From the NCBI GenBank assembly GCA_000634195.1, contig JFLT01000186.1, positions 1-64,000 of the forward strand: 64,000 bases of DNA, read 5' to 3'. How positions within the stretch are numbered: position 1 is the first letter of the stretch; each line of letters opens with the position of its first letter. Origin of the DNA: Prochlorococcus sp. scB243_495D8. GTDB taxonomy: Bacteria; Cyanobacteriota; Cyanobacteriia; PCC-6307; Cyanobiaceae. The notes under the pieces are model-generated. The model was given only the letters and a program-made list of their open reading frames with translations, was not told the origin of the DNA and made no database searches. A program made the translations under genes and the position numbers. Below, piece after piece: positions 18,903-28,876 of this stretch.

Positions 18903-20135
18903 TTGAAAAATGCAAATTTAAAAACATTTGAATTATTATCACCTAAATATGAAAGGGATAATATCAAGTTAGGTTTATCAAGGATAAAAAAAGCACTTCA
19001 TGAACTTGGTAATCCTTGCAAGAACATCCCTGCGATACAAATTATTGGAACCAATGGGAAAGGATCAATCGCAGCATATTTAGAAAGTATACTTTTTGAA
19101 GCTAAAAGGAATTTTGGTGTAACGACATCTCCCCACCTTTTGGACGTGTGCGAGAGGATTAGAGTGAATAAAAAAAATATTAACAAGATTGATTTTGAAA
19201 AAATCTATAGATTAATAGATGAGAAATTTTCAACATTTGAATTAACTCCTTTTGAAAAAATCATTTGCTGCGCACTAAATTTCTTTGACAATAAAAAAGT
19301 TGAATTGCTCATTCTTGAAGCTGGCTTAGGGGGACGATTAGACGCGACAACAGCCCATAAATCTAGACCAATAATTGCTATTGGGAATATTGGCTTAGAC
19401 CATAAAGAATTTCTTGGAGATACTATTGAAAAAATTGCCGAAGAAAAATTAGCAGTTATTGAAAAAAACTCAATTGTCATCTCATGCAAACAAAACAGTC
19501 AAGTTGAAAATTTAATAACCAAAAAAGTTAAAGAGGTTGGTGCAGAAATTATCTGGAAAGATTCAATTTCAAAAAGCTATGAGCTTGGTTTAAAAGGAAT
19601 TTTTCAAAAGCAAAATGCTTCAGTAGCTGTTGGAGCAATTGAAGCGTTGAATAATTTGGGATTTAATATAAAAGGAACACACATATCTGAAGGTCTTAAA
19701 AAGACATGTTGGAAGGGAAGGCTAGAAATAATAAAATTTTTGAACAAAGGAATTCTTGTAGATTGTGCGCATAATTATCCTGCTGCAAAAGCTCTCTCTC
19801 ATGAGCGAAGCAATTGGGAGAATGAAGATAAAGGAATTTATTGGATTTTAGGTGTCCAAAGACAAAAAGATTTTTACGCAATATTAAAAACACTTCTAAA
19901 GAAAAATGATCACTTATTACTTGTGCCAGTACCAAACCAACCTAGTTGGCAATTAAAAGATCTTTCTCATATTAAAGGAATTGATCTTCAAAAAACAATT
20001 GAATTTAAAACATTTGAACTTGCCATTGATTATTTATTTTCCCTAGAAAAATGGCCACCTAATCATCCTGTCCTAACGGGTTCTATTTTTTTAGTTGCTG
20101 AATTTATTAAATTTACAAATAAACAGAAATATTAA
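18903..20135 (+). CDS. folC: Folylpolyglutamate synthase / dihydrofolate synthase
   Basis: Adds glutamate to dihydropteroate or folate, an ATP-dependent Mur-ligase-like reaction. The 410-residue product has the P-loop IIGTNGKGSIAAYLES, the following TSPHLLDVCERIRVN, and EAGLGGRLDATTA, all characteristic. The start is TTG. It is in line with argD (11-bp gap), so probably cotranscribed. Its stop overlaps that of the FAD oxidoreductase on the other strand by four bases. Confidence 0.94.
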   Translation: MKNANLKTFELLSPKYERDNIKLGLSRIKKALHELGNPCKNIPAIQIIGTNGKGSIAAYLESILFEAKRNFGVTTSPHLLDVCERIRVNKKNINKIDFEKIYRLIDEKFSTFELTPFEKIICCALNFFDNKKVELLILEAGLGGRLDATTAHKSRPIIAIGNIGLDHKEFLGDTIEKIAEEKLAVIEKNSIVISCKQNSQVENLITKKVKEVGAEIIWKDSISKSYELGLKGIFQKQNASVAVGAIEALNNLGFNIKGTHISEGLKKTCWKGRLEIIKFLNKGILVDCAHNYPAAKALSHERSNWENEDKGIYWILGVQRQKDFYAILKTLLKKNDHLLLVPVPNQPSWQLKDLSHIKGIDLQKTIEFKTFELAIDYLFSLEKWPPNHPVLTGSIFLVAEFIKFTNKQKY

Positions 20136-21487
20136 TTTTTAAATTGTTCCTTTACTTCCCAACCTTCCAATTTCCCAGGATTTAATAGTCCGTTAGGATC
20201 AAATTTTAATTTCGCTTTTACTTGATCTGCGTCAACCACTCCTAAGCCTCCACCTTCGACAGTTAAAACATGGGGATTAAAAATAAACGCACCAAGTTTC
20301 TTACAATCTTCCATTATTTCATTTAATTCATCTATCCCATTCCACCTTAATACAGGTAAAGCCGCTAATCGCGGTGATCCTTGTTGAGAAACTGCCTCTA
20401 AATGCCAAAGAACTTTTCTACCCCATTTTTTCCTCAGAAAATTAATCAATTCTAGTTCATTATTAAGTGGCAAAAGCATCTGTAAATAAGTCCAATTTTT
20501 ATCCTTAGACCTCATATGAAGAGTTGTATGATTCCATACGACTTCAGAAATTCCATTAACGAGTTTTTCTTCTTGCCCAAGGAGAGTAAATTCAACTTTG
20601 AATTTTTTACAAATCAACTCGATCGTTTTTGTTCCTCCAAAAGTAGATTGAATTAATATCTTGTGACTTCTAGCATTACTTTTAAACCATTTTGGCATTT
20701 GATCTACAATTTCTTCTTCAAGAATTGCTCCTAGTTTCAGATCAATTGCTGCGCTGGTAAGAGTTTTTAATATTTCAATTGTTTTTTCAAATTCAATACA
20801 GTCGATAACTATTGAATACCACTTGCGTTTGATATCAGTAGCAAGTATTAAAGAAGTAATTATTCCGTTAGTCCCATAAGCATGATTTAGAGGTTCGGAT
20901 TCTTCAGCATCAAATTTTAATAATTCAGGTTTTTCATTCATCGTTACCGCCTCTAAACCAATAAGATTTCCTGGATCTCTTAAGAATCCCCACCTAATTG
21001 AACCAATACCTCCTGATCCGCCTGCAATAAAACCTCCAATTGTTGCAGTTTTCCAAGTACTAGGCAGCAACCTCAATTCCCTCCCATATTTCTCTAATTG
21101 TTTATTCAAATCTCCCATAACACAGCCAGACTGTACTTTTACAAAACCTGTATCTGGATCAAATTCTTCTAACCTATTAAATTGACTCATCTGCATTACA
21201 ACTCCTTTAAACAATGGGACAGCTTGTCCATAATTACCTGTACCTGAACCTCTTAAAGTAAGTGGGATAGAAAATTCCCAACAAATTTCCGCTACTTCTT
21301 TTACTGCTTTGTGATCACTAGGTCTTACCACCAAATCAGCAATACATTCGTCTAATTTTTCAGTGAGGATTGGAGAGTAGTTATAAAAATCTTTTGAAAG
21401 CCTTTTTATGTCAGATTGGATTTCAATAATCTCTAAGTTGTTAACTTCTCTAAATTTGTCTATAAATTTAAGAGTATTAGATGTCAT
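20132..21487 (-). CDS. FAD-binding oxidoreductase (GlcD / lactate dehydrogenase type)
   Basis: A flavoprotein of the PCMH-type FAD-binding family that oxidises 2-hydroxyacids in known members; the substrate here is not determined. The 451 residues include the FAD motifs PLTLRGSGTGNYGQAVP and IGGFIAGGSGGIGSIRWG, and the C-terminal GLLNPGKLEGW. It may be the GlcD-like subunit for photorespiratory glycolate oxidation, but no GlcE or GlcF partner is nearby. It lies 38 bp downstream of the amidohydrolase on the same strand. Confidence 0.85.
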   Translation of the reverse strand: MTSNTLKFIDKFREVNNLEIIEIQSDIKRLSKDFYNYSPILTEKLDECIADLVVRPSDHKAVKEVAEICWEFSIPLTLRGSGTGNYGQAVPLFKGVVMQMSQFNRLEEFDPDTGFVKVQSGCVMGDLNKQLEKYGRELRLLPSTWKTATIGGFIAGGSGGIGSIRWGFLRDPGNLIGLEAVTMNEKPELLKFDAEESEPLNHAYGTNGIITSLILATDIKRKWYSIVIDCIEFEKTIEILKTLTSAAIDLKLGAILEEEIVDQMPKWFKSNARSHKILIQSTFGGTKTIELICKKFKVEFTLLGQEEKLVNGISEVVWNHTTLHMRSKDKNWTYLQMLLPLNNELELINFLRKKWGRKVLWHLEAVSQQGSPRLAALPVLRWNGIDELNEIMEDCKKLGAFIFNPHVLTVEGGGLGVVDADQVKAKLKFDPNGLLNPGKLEGWEVKEQFKN

Positions 21488-21525
21488 TAATTAAATTCTT
21501 ATTGTTTTGTATATAAATTAGCCGA

Positions 21526-22761
21526 TTAACAATATAAATCGCCTTTTATAAACACTTTTCTCTTTAAGGAACTCGAAAAAACATCTGCCCATCTTTGTGC
21601 ATCTAAAATCACAAAATCAGCAGGGCAACCATTTTTAATTAAACCATCCCACTTTAAGTTTAATAATCTGCTTGGAGCTAAAAAAATAGAAGATAAAGTC
21701 ATTCTCTCCCAGGGATTTAGTTGAAGCATAGGTATTGCGCAGGACAACATATAAAAAGGATCAAAATTACCAAATGGGTACCAGGGATCTTGAACGTTAT
21801 CACTACCTAGAGATACATCGACGTGTGATTTTTGTAATTGCTTTATTGGAGCAACGGGTCTTTTTAATGAGGTAGTTTTATTACTGCGATTGAGCAGCCA
21901 AAAATTTGTTAGAGGTAGCGCAATAACTTTAATATTTTTCTCAGCCATTTTTTCTCCTAAATTTAAAATCTCTCTGTGGTTTAGAGAAACAAGACTACTC
22001 AAATGACTACAAGTAATTGGAATACTTTCAATTTTTAAATTTTCGATTGTCTCCAATAAAATTTTAATTCCCGCTCCAGGCTCAATGATAGATTCGTCTA
22101 TATGCAAATCAATTTCTAATTTATATTTACTCGCTAGAAGAAGCATTTTCTCGAGAAATTTGCTTATATCTTTTTTAATGAAAGGAGGAACAATTACACC
22201 TCCTAAAATACCTCCATTAGAGGAAAATATTTTTGCCAAATCTTCTCCATTAGTTGTATCCCAGAATTCCAATGGAGCTAAAGCAACGTATTGTAAAGTC
22301 AACTCAGATGAAAATTTTTTTTGTAATTTAAAAAGTTCAATCCAAATATCAATAGATTGACTTTTGTAAGTATCAATATGACTTCTAATAGCTCGATATC
22401 CATTTTGTATGGAAAGTTTTAATGATTTCTCAACTCTCTCAAGAACCTTATCTATAGTTCTAGTTTTATGTTCTTCAAGATTTACTGATAATGCACCTTC
22501 ATAGTTTGATTCCAGATTAGGAAAGTCTGTCCATGTAAAAGATTTATCAAAATGCGAATGCGTTTCAACAAATCTTGGCAATAAAATATTTTTTGGTTTT
22601 GCAACTTTATGTTTTAAAGGCTTTAACTCAGAAACAAATCCAGCCTCCCAACTAATGGAAACTGAACAAAAATCCTCTATATCGATAATGAGGTTATCTA
22701 TATCTTCTATTAAACAAAGGCTTCTGGGAATAAGAACCTCCGCTGTGCCGGAATTACTCAA
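21526..22761 (-). CDS. Amidohydrolase, cytosine-deaminase-like
   Basis: Metal-dependent hydrolase of the amidohydrolase superfamily, closest in motif layout to CodA-type deaminases. In the 411 residues I see the metal ligands HSHFD (residues ~66-70), IRSHIDTY, the beta-5 DLHIDES, the beta-6 TCSHLSSL, and the beta-8 aspartate in LGSDNVQDPWYPFG. The start is TTG. The substrate could be cytosine, another pyrimidine or a cyclic imidate; sequence alone does not decide. It shares a strand and a short gap with the FAD oxidoreductase. Confidence 0.82.
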   Translation of the reverse strand: MSNSGTAEVLIPRSLCLIEDIDNLIIDIEDFCSVSISWEAGFVSELKPLKHKVAKPKNILLPRFVETHSHFDKSFTWTDFPNLESNYEGALSVNLEEHKTRTIDKVLERVEKSLKLSIQNGYRAIRSHIDTYKSQSIDIWIELFKLQKKFSSELTLQYVALAPLEFWDTTNGEDLAKIFSSNGGILGGVIVPPFIKKDISKFLEKMLLLASKYKLEIDLHIDESIIEPGAGIKILLETIENLKIESIPITCSHLSSLVSLNHREILNLGEKMAEKNIKVIALPLTNFWLLNRSNKTTSLKRPVAPIKQLQKSHVDVSLGSDNVQDPWYPFGNFDPFYMLSCAIPMLQLNPWERMTLSSIFLAPSRLLNLKWDGLIKNGCPADFVILDAQRWADVFSSSLKRKVFIKGDLYC

Positions 22762-22889
22762 ATTTTTAAATTTTCTTTTATTTTAAACCATTAAAAAAAT
22801 TTACTGAATTAGAAAATAATTCAAATTTCGCTAAAAGATAAAAATAACTATGAAAAATTCCCCTTGAGTTGTTAAATTTATAAATGTGA

Positions 22890-22963
22890 GGCGGGCGTCG
22901 CCAAGTGGTTAAGGCAGCGGCTTGTGGCGCCGCTATTCGGGGGTTCGAATCCCCTCGCTCGCC
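22890..22963 (+). tRNA. tRNA-His (anticodon GTG)
   Basis: The extra 5' G (G-1) diagnostic of tRNA-His is encoded, giving an eight-base-pair acceptor GGCGGGCG/CGCTCGCC. The anticodon stem GCGGC/GCCGC encloses the loop TTGTGGC (anticodon GTG). The T arm is GGGGTTCGAATCCCC. No CCA is encoded. It precedes miaB by 71 bp on the same strand. Confidence 0.96.
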
Positions 22964-23034
22964 CTCAAAAATATTGCAGCAAAATTATTTAACTTGTAAT
23001 TTTGAATTAAAGAATCATAAAAAAACCTAGCAAA

Positions 23035-24429
23035 GTGCTAACAAAAACAAAATCAGACGAAAAAAAAACTCAAAAGTATTCAACTACGGGCAGTTATTGG
23101 ATAACCACATTTGGATGTCAAATGAACAAGGCTGATTCTGAGAGAATGGCTGGGACATTAGAGAAAATGGGATATACCAGAGCAGATAATGAATTAAATG
23201 CCGATTTGGTCTTGTACAATACATGCACTATTAGAGATAATGCAGAGCAAAAAGTTTATAGCTTTCTAGGAAGACAAGCAAAAAGAAAGCACAAATCACC
23301 TAGCTTAAAACTTGTTATTGCAGGTTGTCTTGCTCAGCAAGAGGGAGAATCCTTACTAAGAAGAGTCCCAGAACTCGACCTAGTAATGGGCCCTCAACAT
23401 GTAAATAACCTTGAGAATCTTCTGGGGAAAGTTGATTTAGGAAATCAAGTTGCTGCTACAGAAGAAACCTTCATTTCTGAAGATATAACAAGTGCCAGAA
23501 GAGAAAGCTCTATTTGTGGCTGGGTTAATATCATCTACGGATGTAATGAAAGATGTTCATATTGTGTAGTCCCCTCTGTCAGAGGGAAAGAGCAATCAAG
23601 ATATCCAAATGCGATAAAAAGTGAGATCCAAAAATTAGCTGATGAAAATTTTAAAGAAATTACTCTTTTGGGTCAGAACATTGATGCTTATGGTAGAGAC
23701 CTTCCAGGAACTACAAAAGAGGGGAGAAAAGAGAATACCCTTACTGATCTTTTGTACTATGTTCATGATGTTAAAGGAATTCGCAGAATTAGATTTGCTA
23801 CTAGTCATCCAAGATATTTTTCAAAAAGATTGATTCAAGCTTGTTATGAACTTGATAAAGTTTGTGAACATTTCCATATCCCCTTCCAAAGTGGAAATGA
23901 TGAAATTTTAAAACAAATGTCCAGAGGATATTCTATTAAAAAGTATAAAAATATTATCGAGAACATAAGGTCATTAATGCCAGATGCATCAATCACAGCT
24001 GACGCTATAGTTGCTTTCCCAGGAGAAACCGAGCAACAATATCAAGACACATTAAAACTCATATCAGAAATTGGCTTTGATCAGGTAAATACAGCTGCAT
24101 ACTCTCCAAGACCAAATACGCCTGCAGCAGTTTGGACGAATCAACTTTCGGAAGAAGTAAAAAAAGCTAGATTACAAGAAATTAATGATTTGGTCGAGAA
24201 AACCGCTAGGAGTAGAAACCAAAGATATGTCAACAATATCGAAAGCGTTTTAATTGAGGGTTTAAATCCTAAAAATTCCTCTCAAATTATGGGTAGAACT
24301 AGAACAAATAGATTAACTTTCGTAGAGATTCCCAAAAACATTAACTTTAATTTTTCGTTGGGAGATGAGATAAATGTCAGAATAAATGAAGCAAGACCCT
24401 TTTCTTTAACAGGAGAACTTTCTTTATAA
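23035..24429 (+). CDS. miaB: tRNA-2-methylthio-N6-dimethylallyladenosine synthase
   Basis: Radical SAM methylthiotransferase acting on A37 of tRNAs that read UNN codons. The 464-residue protein has the N-terminal UPF0004 domain with three cysteines ([31 protein letters not shown]), the radical SAM triad CNERCSYC near residue 169, and a C-terminal TRAM domain. The start is GTG. ddl follows 11 bp downstream. Confidence 0.96.
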   Translation: MLTKTKSDEKKTQKYSTTGSYWITTFGCQMNKADSERMAGTLEKMGYTRADNELNADLVLYNTCTIRDNAEQKVYSFLGRQAKRKHKSPSLKLVIAGCLAQQEGESLLRRVPELDLVMGPQHVNNLENLLGKVDLGNQVAATEETFISEDITSARRESSICGWVNIIYGCNERCSYCVVPSVRGKEQSRYPNAIKSEIQKLADENFKEITLLGQNIDAYGRDLPGTTKEGRKENTLTDLLYYVHDVKGIRRIRFATSHPRYFSKRLIQACYELDKVCEHFHIPFQSGNDEILKQMSRGYSIKKYKNIIENIRSLMPDASITADAIVAFPGETEQQYQDTLKLISEIGFDQVNTAAYSPRPNTPAAVWTNQLSEEVKKARLQEINDLVEKTARSRNQRYVNNIESVLIEGLNPKNSSQIMGRTRTNRLTFVEIPKNINFNFSLGDEINVRINEARPFSLTGELSL

Positions 24430-24440
24430 ATTTTTTTTAA

Positions 24441-25508
24441 ATGATCGGGGGAAAGAAAAAATGTATTGGATTAATATTTGGCGGGTATTCCAATGAACAT
24501 GAAGTTTCGATATCCTCTGCAAAAACAGTTTTTCAAGCATTTAATGCACAAATAAACAAAGAACGCTTTATAGTCAAAGCCTTTTACATAAACAAATATG
24601 GAGATTGGATTGATAGTGATATTTCAGAAAAAATCCTAATTGGTGAAATTGAAAACTATAAAACAAAAAAACAAGAAACTTTTAATCAAGAAAAAATTAA
24701 CTTCCTTGAAGGAATTGAATTTCAAAATATTGATGTTTGGTTTCCTCTTTTACATGGATTTAATGGTGAGGACGGATCAATTCATGGCTTACTTAGATTT
24801 ACAAAGAAACCTTTAGTCGGATGTGGAATTGTTGGCTCTGCACTTGGAATGGATAAAATATTGATGAAGACAATTTTCTCAAATCTTAAACTTCCACAAG
24901 TTAATTATCTAGTTTTTCAAAATGAAGATCTCAACGATAAGGGAGTAAAAAATAAAATAATTACTAAAATTTTAAAAAATTTAAATTTTCCTGTTTTTGT
25001 TAAACCATCGAACTCTGGATCATCTCTTGGCATCTCCAAAGTCAATTATGAATCAGAAATATTACAAGCATTGGAAAAGGCTCGGGAAATAGATCCAAGA
25101 ATCCTAATAGAGGAAGGTTTAGAGGTAAGGGAGATTGAATGCGGAATAATTGGAAATTCAAAACTCTTAACCTCTGAGATAGGCGAAATAAATTACGAAA
25201 GTGATTGGTACGATTACGATTCAAAATATCACTCAAATAATAAAATAATTATCCCAGCCGAAATAGATTCTAAAATTTCAGAAGAAATTAAAGAAATTGC
25301 TATTAAAAGTTGTAGAGCACTAAATATTTTTGGTTTTGCAAGAGTAGATTTCTTTTTAGAAAAATCTTCTAATAAAATTTTGTTAAATGAAATTAATACA
25401 ATTCCTGGTTTTACAAAAAATAGTATGTTTCCAATGCTTTGGAAAGCCTCAGGTTTAAATATTGAACAACTTGTGGCTAAACTAGTAGATATATCTTTAG
25501 ATTTGTAA
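24441..25508 (+). CDS. ddl: D-alanine--D-alanine ligase
   Basis: ATP-grasp ligase that makes the D-Ala-D-Ala dipeptide of peptidoglycan. The 355-residue protein begins IGLIFGGYSNEHEVSISSAK, carries LHGFNGEDGSIHGLL, the ATP-grasp FVKPSNSGSSLGISKV, and ends with the metal-binding LLNEINTIPGFTKNSMFP. All typical motifs are intact. It leads the run ddl - membrane protein - ftsQ - ftsZ, a remnant division/wall cluster. Confidence 0.95.
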   Translation: MIGGKKKCIGLIFGGYSNEHEVSISSAKTVFQAFNAQINKERFIVKAFYINKYGDWIDSDISEKILIGEIENYKTKKQETFNQEKINFLEGIEFQNIDVWFPLLHGFNGEDGSIHGLLRFTKKPLVGCGIVGSALGMDKILMKTIFSNLKLPQVNYLVFQNEDLNDKGVKNKIITKILKNLNFPVFVKPSNSGSSLGISKVNYESEILQALEKAREIDPRILIEEGLEVREIECGIIGNSKLLTSEIGEINYESDWYDYDSKYHSNNKIIIPAEIDSKISEEIKEIAIKSCRALNIFGFARVDFFLEKSSNKILLNEINTIPGFTKNSMFPMLWKASGLNIEQLVAKLVDISLDL

Positions 25509-25518
25509 TTTAAATCCA

Positions 25519-25929
25519 ATGTTGCATGGACTACTTTGGTTACCATTGCTTTTAATCTTCATTTTATTAACTGCACTTGGATGGTTAGAAAGAAGAAGGC
25601 AAAATCTATTTAGAAATTGGGCAAGTAATTCTGAACTCTGCAAGTTAGATAGTTCAGGTGCAGCGGCCTTAAAAGATGGGGAGTTAAAGTGGAGCGCATT
25701 TGAAGCTGGTAAATTTGAAGAAAAAGATTGTTTTACAATCAAGAAACTTGAATTAGTTGAGTTGATGGCACTAACTTCAGGAGAAGCTCCTTTAACAAGT
25801 GAATCTCAAGGAAAGTGCAGATTAAGATTAGTAGGTGATGGGAAAGAGATGGATGTACCATTCTCAGATGCAGAGCAAGCGAGAAAATGGATGGACCAAT
25901 TGATGGAAAAAGCTAGATGTGATTTGTGA
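25519..25929 (+). CDS. Small membrane-anchored protein of unknown function
   Basis: Not recognised at family level. The 136-residue product has one N-terminal hydrophobic helix (residues 2-20, LLWLPLLLIFILLTALGW) followed by a basic patch (ERRRQ) and a soluble region without obvious catalytic motif. It sits between ddl and ftsQ, 10 bp after ddl and overlapping ftsQ by four bases (GTGA). The strict placement suggests a role in envelope growth or division; that is inference from context only. Confidence 0.8.
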   Translation: MLHGLLWLPLLLIFILLTALGWLERRRQNLFRNWASNSELCKLDSSGAAALKDGELKWSAFEAGKFEEKDCFTIKKLELVELMALTSGEAPLTSESQGKCRLRLVGDGKEMDVPFSDAEQARKWMDQLMEKARCDL

Positions 25930-26651
25930 AAACCCAAAAAAAAATTAAAAATAGAAGCTTTTTTTTTCTAATTTCATTCTTATTTTTAACAAGCTTCTTA
26001 AATATAAAAACTCTCAAAAAAGTTTATCCTCAAGACATTAGGATTTCTGGTAGTGAATTATTTTCGCAGAATGATGTGGTAAGTAATTCATCTTTAAAAT
26101 TCCCGATACGATTAATTTTTATTAAAACTTATTTGTTAGAAAAAGAGTTAAAAAAAAATTTATATCTCAAGAATGTTTCTGTAAACAAAGAATTATTTCC
26201 TTTTGGTTTGAGGATTCATATTAATACAAGAATTCCAGTAGCTTACTGTGAGGGAATTGTAAATGACGAAAAAATATTGGGCTTCATTGATAAAGATGGG
26301 AATTTTATAAAAAAAAAATATACGGATGAAAAATTTTTGAACAACATAACAATAAAAGTTTTTGGATGGAAAGAAAAATTTCAAAAAATATTATCTGAAA
26401 TTTTCATCGCTCTAGAAAATTATGAATTTGAAATAGTAACTATAACGTTTTCACCCGATGGTTTTTTAACTGTTGAAGAAAAAGATTTAAAAACAATATT
26501 CTTAGGATTTAACCCAAATTTAATCAACAATCAATTACAAAAAATCAATATTCTTAAAAATGAATTTAAGAAAAATAACTTTTCAAAAAAAATAGATAAT
26601 ATTGATCTTACTAATCCAGACAAACCAAAAATAAAAGTGTTCAAACCCTAA
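25926..26651 (+). CDS. ftsQ: Cell division protein FtsQ (POTRA domain)
   Basis: Bitopic divisome protein linking early and late division proteins. The 241 residues show a short basic cytoplasmic N-terminus, a membrane helix at about residues 11-28, then a POTRA-like region (PQDIRISGSELFSQNDV...) and a beta-rich domain (NVSVNKELFPFGLRIHINTR, PVAYCEG). The start GTG overlaps the previous stop, implying coupled translation. The sequence is very Lys/Asn/Ile-rich. FtsQ assignment follows the POTRA motif and position directly before ftsZ. Confidence 0.85.
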   Translation: MKTQKKIKNRSFFFLISFLFLTSFLNIKTLKKVYPQDIRISGSELFSQNDVVSNSSLKFPIRLIFIKTYLLEKELKKNLYLKNVSVNKELFPFGLRIHINTRIPVAYCEGIVNDEKILGFIDKDGNFIKKKYTDEKFLNNITIKVFGWKEKFQKILSEIFIALENYEFEIVTITFSPDGFLTVEEKDLKTIFLGFNPNLINNQLQKINILKNEFKKNNFSKKIDNIDLTNPDKPKIKVFKP

Positions 26652-26802
26652 TATTTGAAAAATAATTTTGAGAAATTTTTTTTAATTACTGTAGTGTTGA
26701 TATGGGTTTTGCATTCAAAACAAAATATTTAATAAATAAATATTTTTAGGATTTTCCTCAACAAATTCCTACAGATGAGCTCAGTAAGTTCATAATGCAC
26801 CC

Positions 26803-26814
26803 AATACTAGTATT
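26803..26814. promoter_or_regulatory. 12-bp perfect palindrome just upstream of ftsZ
   Basis: AATACTAGTATT is self-complementary and ends 16 bp before the ftsZ start codon, ahead of the likely ribosome binding site (AAGAG). It could be an operator or a small RNA hairpin near the initiation region. No factor is known to me for it. Confidence 0.3.
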
Positions 26815-26830
26815 AGATCCCTATTAAGAG

Positions 26831-27946
26831 ATGAGCTTCGGTAACAATCCAAACTTTGATCAATCGAGAGAAATCCTTCCAAGCCAAAACGCGAAAATAG
26901 AAGTTATAGGTGTAGGAGGTGGTGGCAGTAATGCAGTAAATAGAATGATAAATAGCGATTTAGAAGGTGTTTCATTTAGAGTCCTTAACACCGATGCACA
27001 GGCCCTATTACAATCTTCCGCGGAGAGTAGGGTTCAACTTGGACAGAATCTCACTAGAGGATTAGGTGCAGGCGGGAATCCAAGTATTGGCCAGAAAGCA
27101 GCAGAAGAATCCAAAGAAGAGCTTCAACAAGCTTTAGAAGGATCTGATTTAGTTTTTATAGCTGCTGGGATGGGTGGAGGAACTGGCACAGGAGCAGCTC
27201 CCGTAGTTGCAGAAGTTGCCAAACAAAGTGGGGCTCTAACAGTAGGCATAGTAACCAAACCCTTTTCTTTTGAAGGAAAAAGAAGAATGCGTCAAGCAGA
27301 GGAGGGGATCGCAAGACTAGCTGAAAACGTTGATACACTTATAGTTATTCCAAATGACCGATTAAAAGATGTTATAGCAGGAGCTCCTCTTCAAGAAGCA
27401 TTTAGAAATGCTGATGATGTTCTAAGGATGGGCGTCAAAGGCATTAGTGACATAATTACTTGTCCAGGATTAGTTAATGTTGATTTTGCAGACGTAAGAT
27501 CAGTTATGACGGAAGCTGGCACTGCTCTTCTCGGAATAGGAATAGGTTCAGGAAGATCGAGAGCTATAGAGGCAGCACAGGCAGCAATGAATAGTCCTTT
27601 ATTAGAAGCAGCTAGGATTGATGGAGCCAAAGGCTGCGTTATTAATATTACTGGCGGCAAAGATATGACTTTAGAAGACATGACCTCCGCATCTGAAATT
27701 ATTTATGATGTTGTTGATCAAGAAGCAAATATTATTGTTGGTGCCGTGGTCGATGAGGCAATGGAAGGGGAGATACAAGTTACTGTAATTGCAACAGGAT
27801 TTGAAACAACCCAACCACTAAACCAGCAAAGAATAAAAAACAGATTATCTAATCAACCCTTATATAATTATTCCGACAAAAAAGAATCAGGAGCCAGTAT
27901 TCCTGAGTTCTTGAGATTAAGGCAAAATAAAAAAGATATAGGTTAG
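26831..27946 (+). CDS. ftsZ: Cell division GTPase FtsZ
   Basis: Tubulin-like GTPase forming the division ring. The 371 residues show [15 protein letters not shown], the tubulin signature [14 protein letters not shown], the T7 catalytic loop [11 protein letters not shown] and a short C-terminal conserved peptide (IPEFLRLRQ). N- and C-terminal extensions are short. It has its own 179-bp upstream spacer with a palindrome. The Ftn2 tether gene is at the left of the window. Confidence 0.98.
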   Translation: MSFGNNPNFDQSREILPSQNAKIEVIGVGGGGSNAVNRMINSDLEGVSFRVLNTDAQALLQSSAESRVQLGQNLTRGLGAGGNPSIGQKAAEESKEELQQALEGSDLVFIAAGMGGGTGTGAAPVVAEVAKQSGALTVGIVTKPFSFEGKRRMRQAEEGIARLAENVDTLIVIPNDRLKDVIAGAPLQEAFRNADDVLRMGVKGISDIITCPGLVNVDFADVRSVMTEAGTALLGIGIGSGRSRAIEAAQAAMNSPLLEAARIDGAKGCVINITGGKDMTLEDMTSASEIIYDVVDQEANIIVGAVVDEAMEGEIQVTVIATGFETTQPLNQQRIKNRLSNQPLYNYSDKKESGASIPEFLRLRQNKKDIG

Positions 27947-27961
27947 AAGGTAAAATAGAGT

Positions 27962-28055
27962 GACTCGGTTATCTCGCCTGCCTCAAGCATCCCTTGTGGC
28001 TGCTACCTTCCGGTCCTGACCAGGTTTAGGCGTTAAAACCGCGAAAGGCCGAGTC
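27962..28055 (-). ncRNA. ffs: Small bacterial signal recognition particle RNA (4.5S)
   Basis: On the minus strand the hallmark domain IV is plain: CCTGGTCAGGACCGGAAGG followed by TAGCAGCC, including the GGAA tetraloop and the asymmetric loop bound by Ffh. The ends pair as GACTCGG/CCGAGTC, closing a single long hairpin of about 94 nt. It is encoded convergent to ftsZ, whose stop is 15 bp away. Its protein partner Ffh is at 1-1377. Confidence 0.95.
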
Positions 28056-28102
28056 AAAAATATATTAGCAATTCTTGATTAAAAAAGATACATAAATTTA
28101 TT

Positions 28103-28876
28103 ATGTTACCTTCAGACCTAGTGAATTATAAAAAAAAATCACGCAAAATCATTGCACTGACTGCATGGGACTCAATATCAGGATCTATTGCAGAACAAGC
28201 CAATGTTGATCTCGTACTAGTAGGAGATTCACTAGCAATGGTCTGCTTAGGATACAAATCGACATTGCCATTAACTTTAGAAAACATAATTTATCATACT
28301 AATGCTGTTTCAAGAGGATTTAAGAAGAAAATTGAGGAGCAACCCTTAGTCGTTTCAGATATGCCTTTTCTGACTTACCAATGTGGAGAGGATAAAGCTG
28401 TTGAGTATGCAGGGAAAATCATTCAGAGCACATATGCAAAAGCTGTCAAAGTAGAAGGAGCCGAGCCAGAAATACAGAAAGTTATTTCTAGATTAATAAG
28501 AATGGGAATCCCTGTTATGGGTCATATAGGTCTTACACCACAGAGCTATCTAAATATTGGTTTAAAAAAACAAGGGGGAACCTTAGCAAGCCAAGAAAAA
28601 ATAAAGAAAGAGGCTTCAATACTAGAAGAATTAGGATGTTTTTCAATAGTTCTTGAACATATTCCCGATTTGCTTGCTAAAGAAATACAAAATTCTTTAA
28701 CAATTCCCATAATAGGTATCGGCGCAGGTAATTTTTGCGATGGGCAAGTAAGAGTTACTGCAGATTTATTAGGCCTCAATGATGATCAACCACCATTTTG
28801 CCAACCAATCATCCAAGGGAAGAAATTATTTAAGGACAAATTAAAAGAATGGGTAGACTCTGAAAGACTTAGTTAA
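28103..28876 (+). CDS. panB: 3-methyl-2-oxobutanoate hydroxymethyltransferase
   Basis: First step of pantothenate synthesis: ketopantoate from ketoisovalerate and methylene-THF. The 257 residues form a TIM barrel with ALTAWDSISGSIAE, VLVGDSLAMVCLGY, VKVEGAE, MGHIGLTPQS and IGIGAGNFCDGQV, all family signatures. Its last eight bases overlap hemW, which runs the other way. Confidence 0.95.
   Translation: MLPSDLVNYKKKSRKIIALTAWDSISGSIAEQANVDLVLVGDSLAMVCLGYKSTLPLTLENIIYHTNAVSRGFKKKIEEQPLVVSDMPFLTYQCGEDKAVEYAGKIIQSTYAKAVKVEGAEPEIQKVISRLIRMGIPVMGHIGLTPQSYLNIGLKKQGGTLASQEKIKKEASILEELGCFSIVLEHIPDLLAKEIQNSLTIPIIGIGAGNFCDGQVRVTADLLGLNDDQPPFCQPIIQGKKLFKDKLKEWVDSERLS

Noticed and set aside
22890-22963. 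tRNA genes as phage or island attachment sites
   Set aside because: No repeated 3' tRNA fragment, integrase or foreign-looking block is seen next to any of the three tRNAs.
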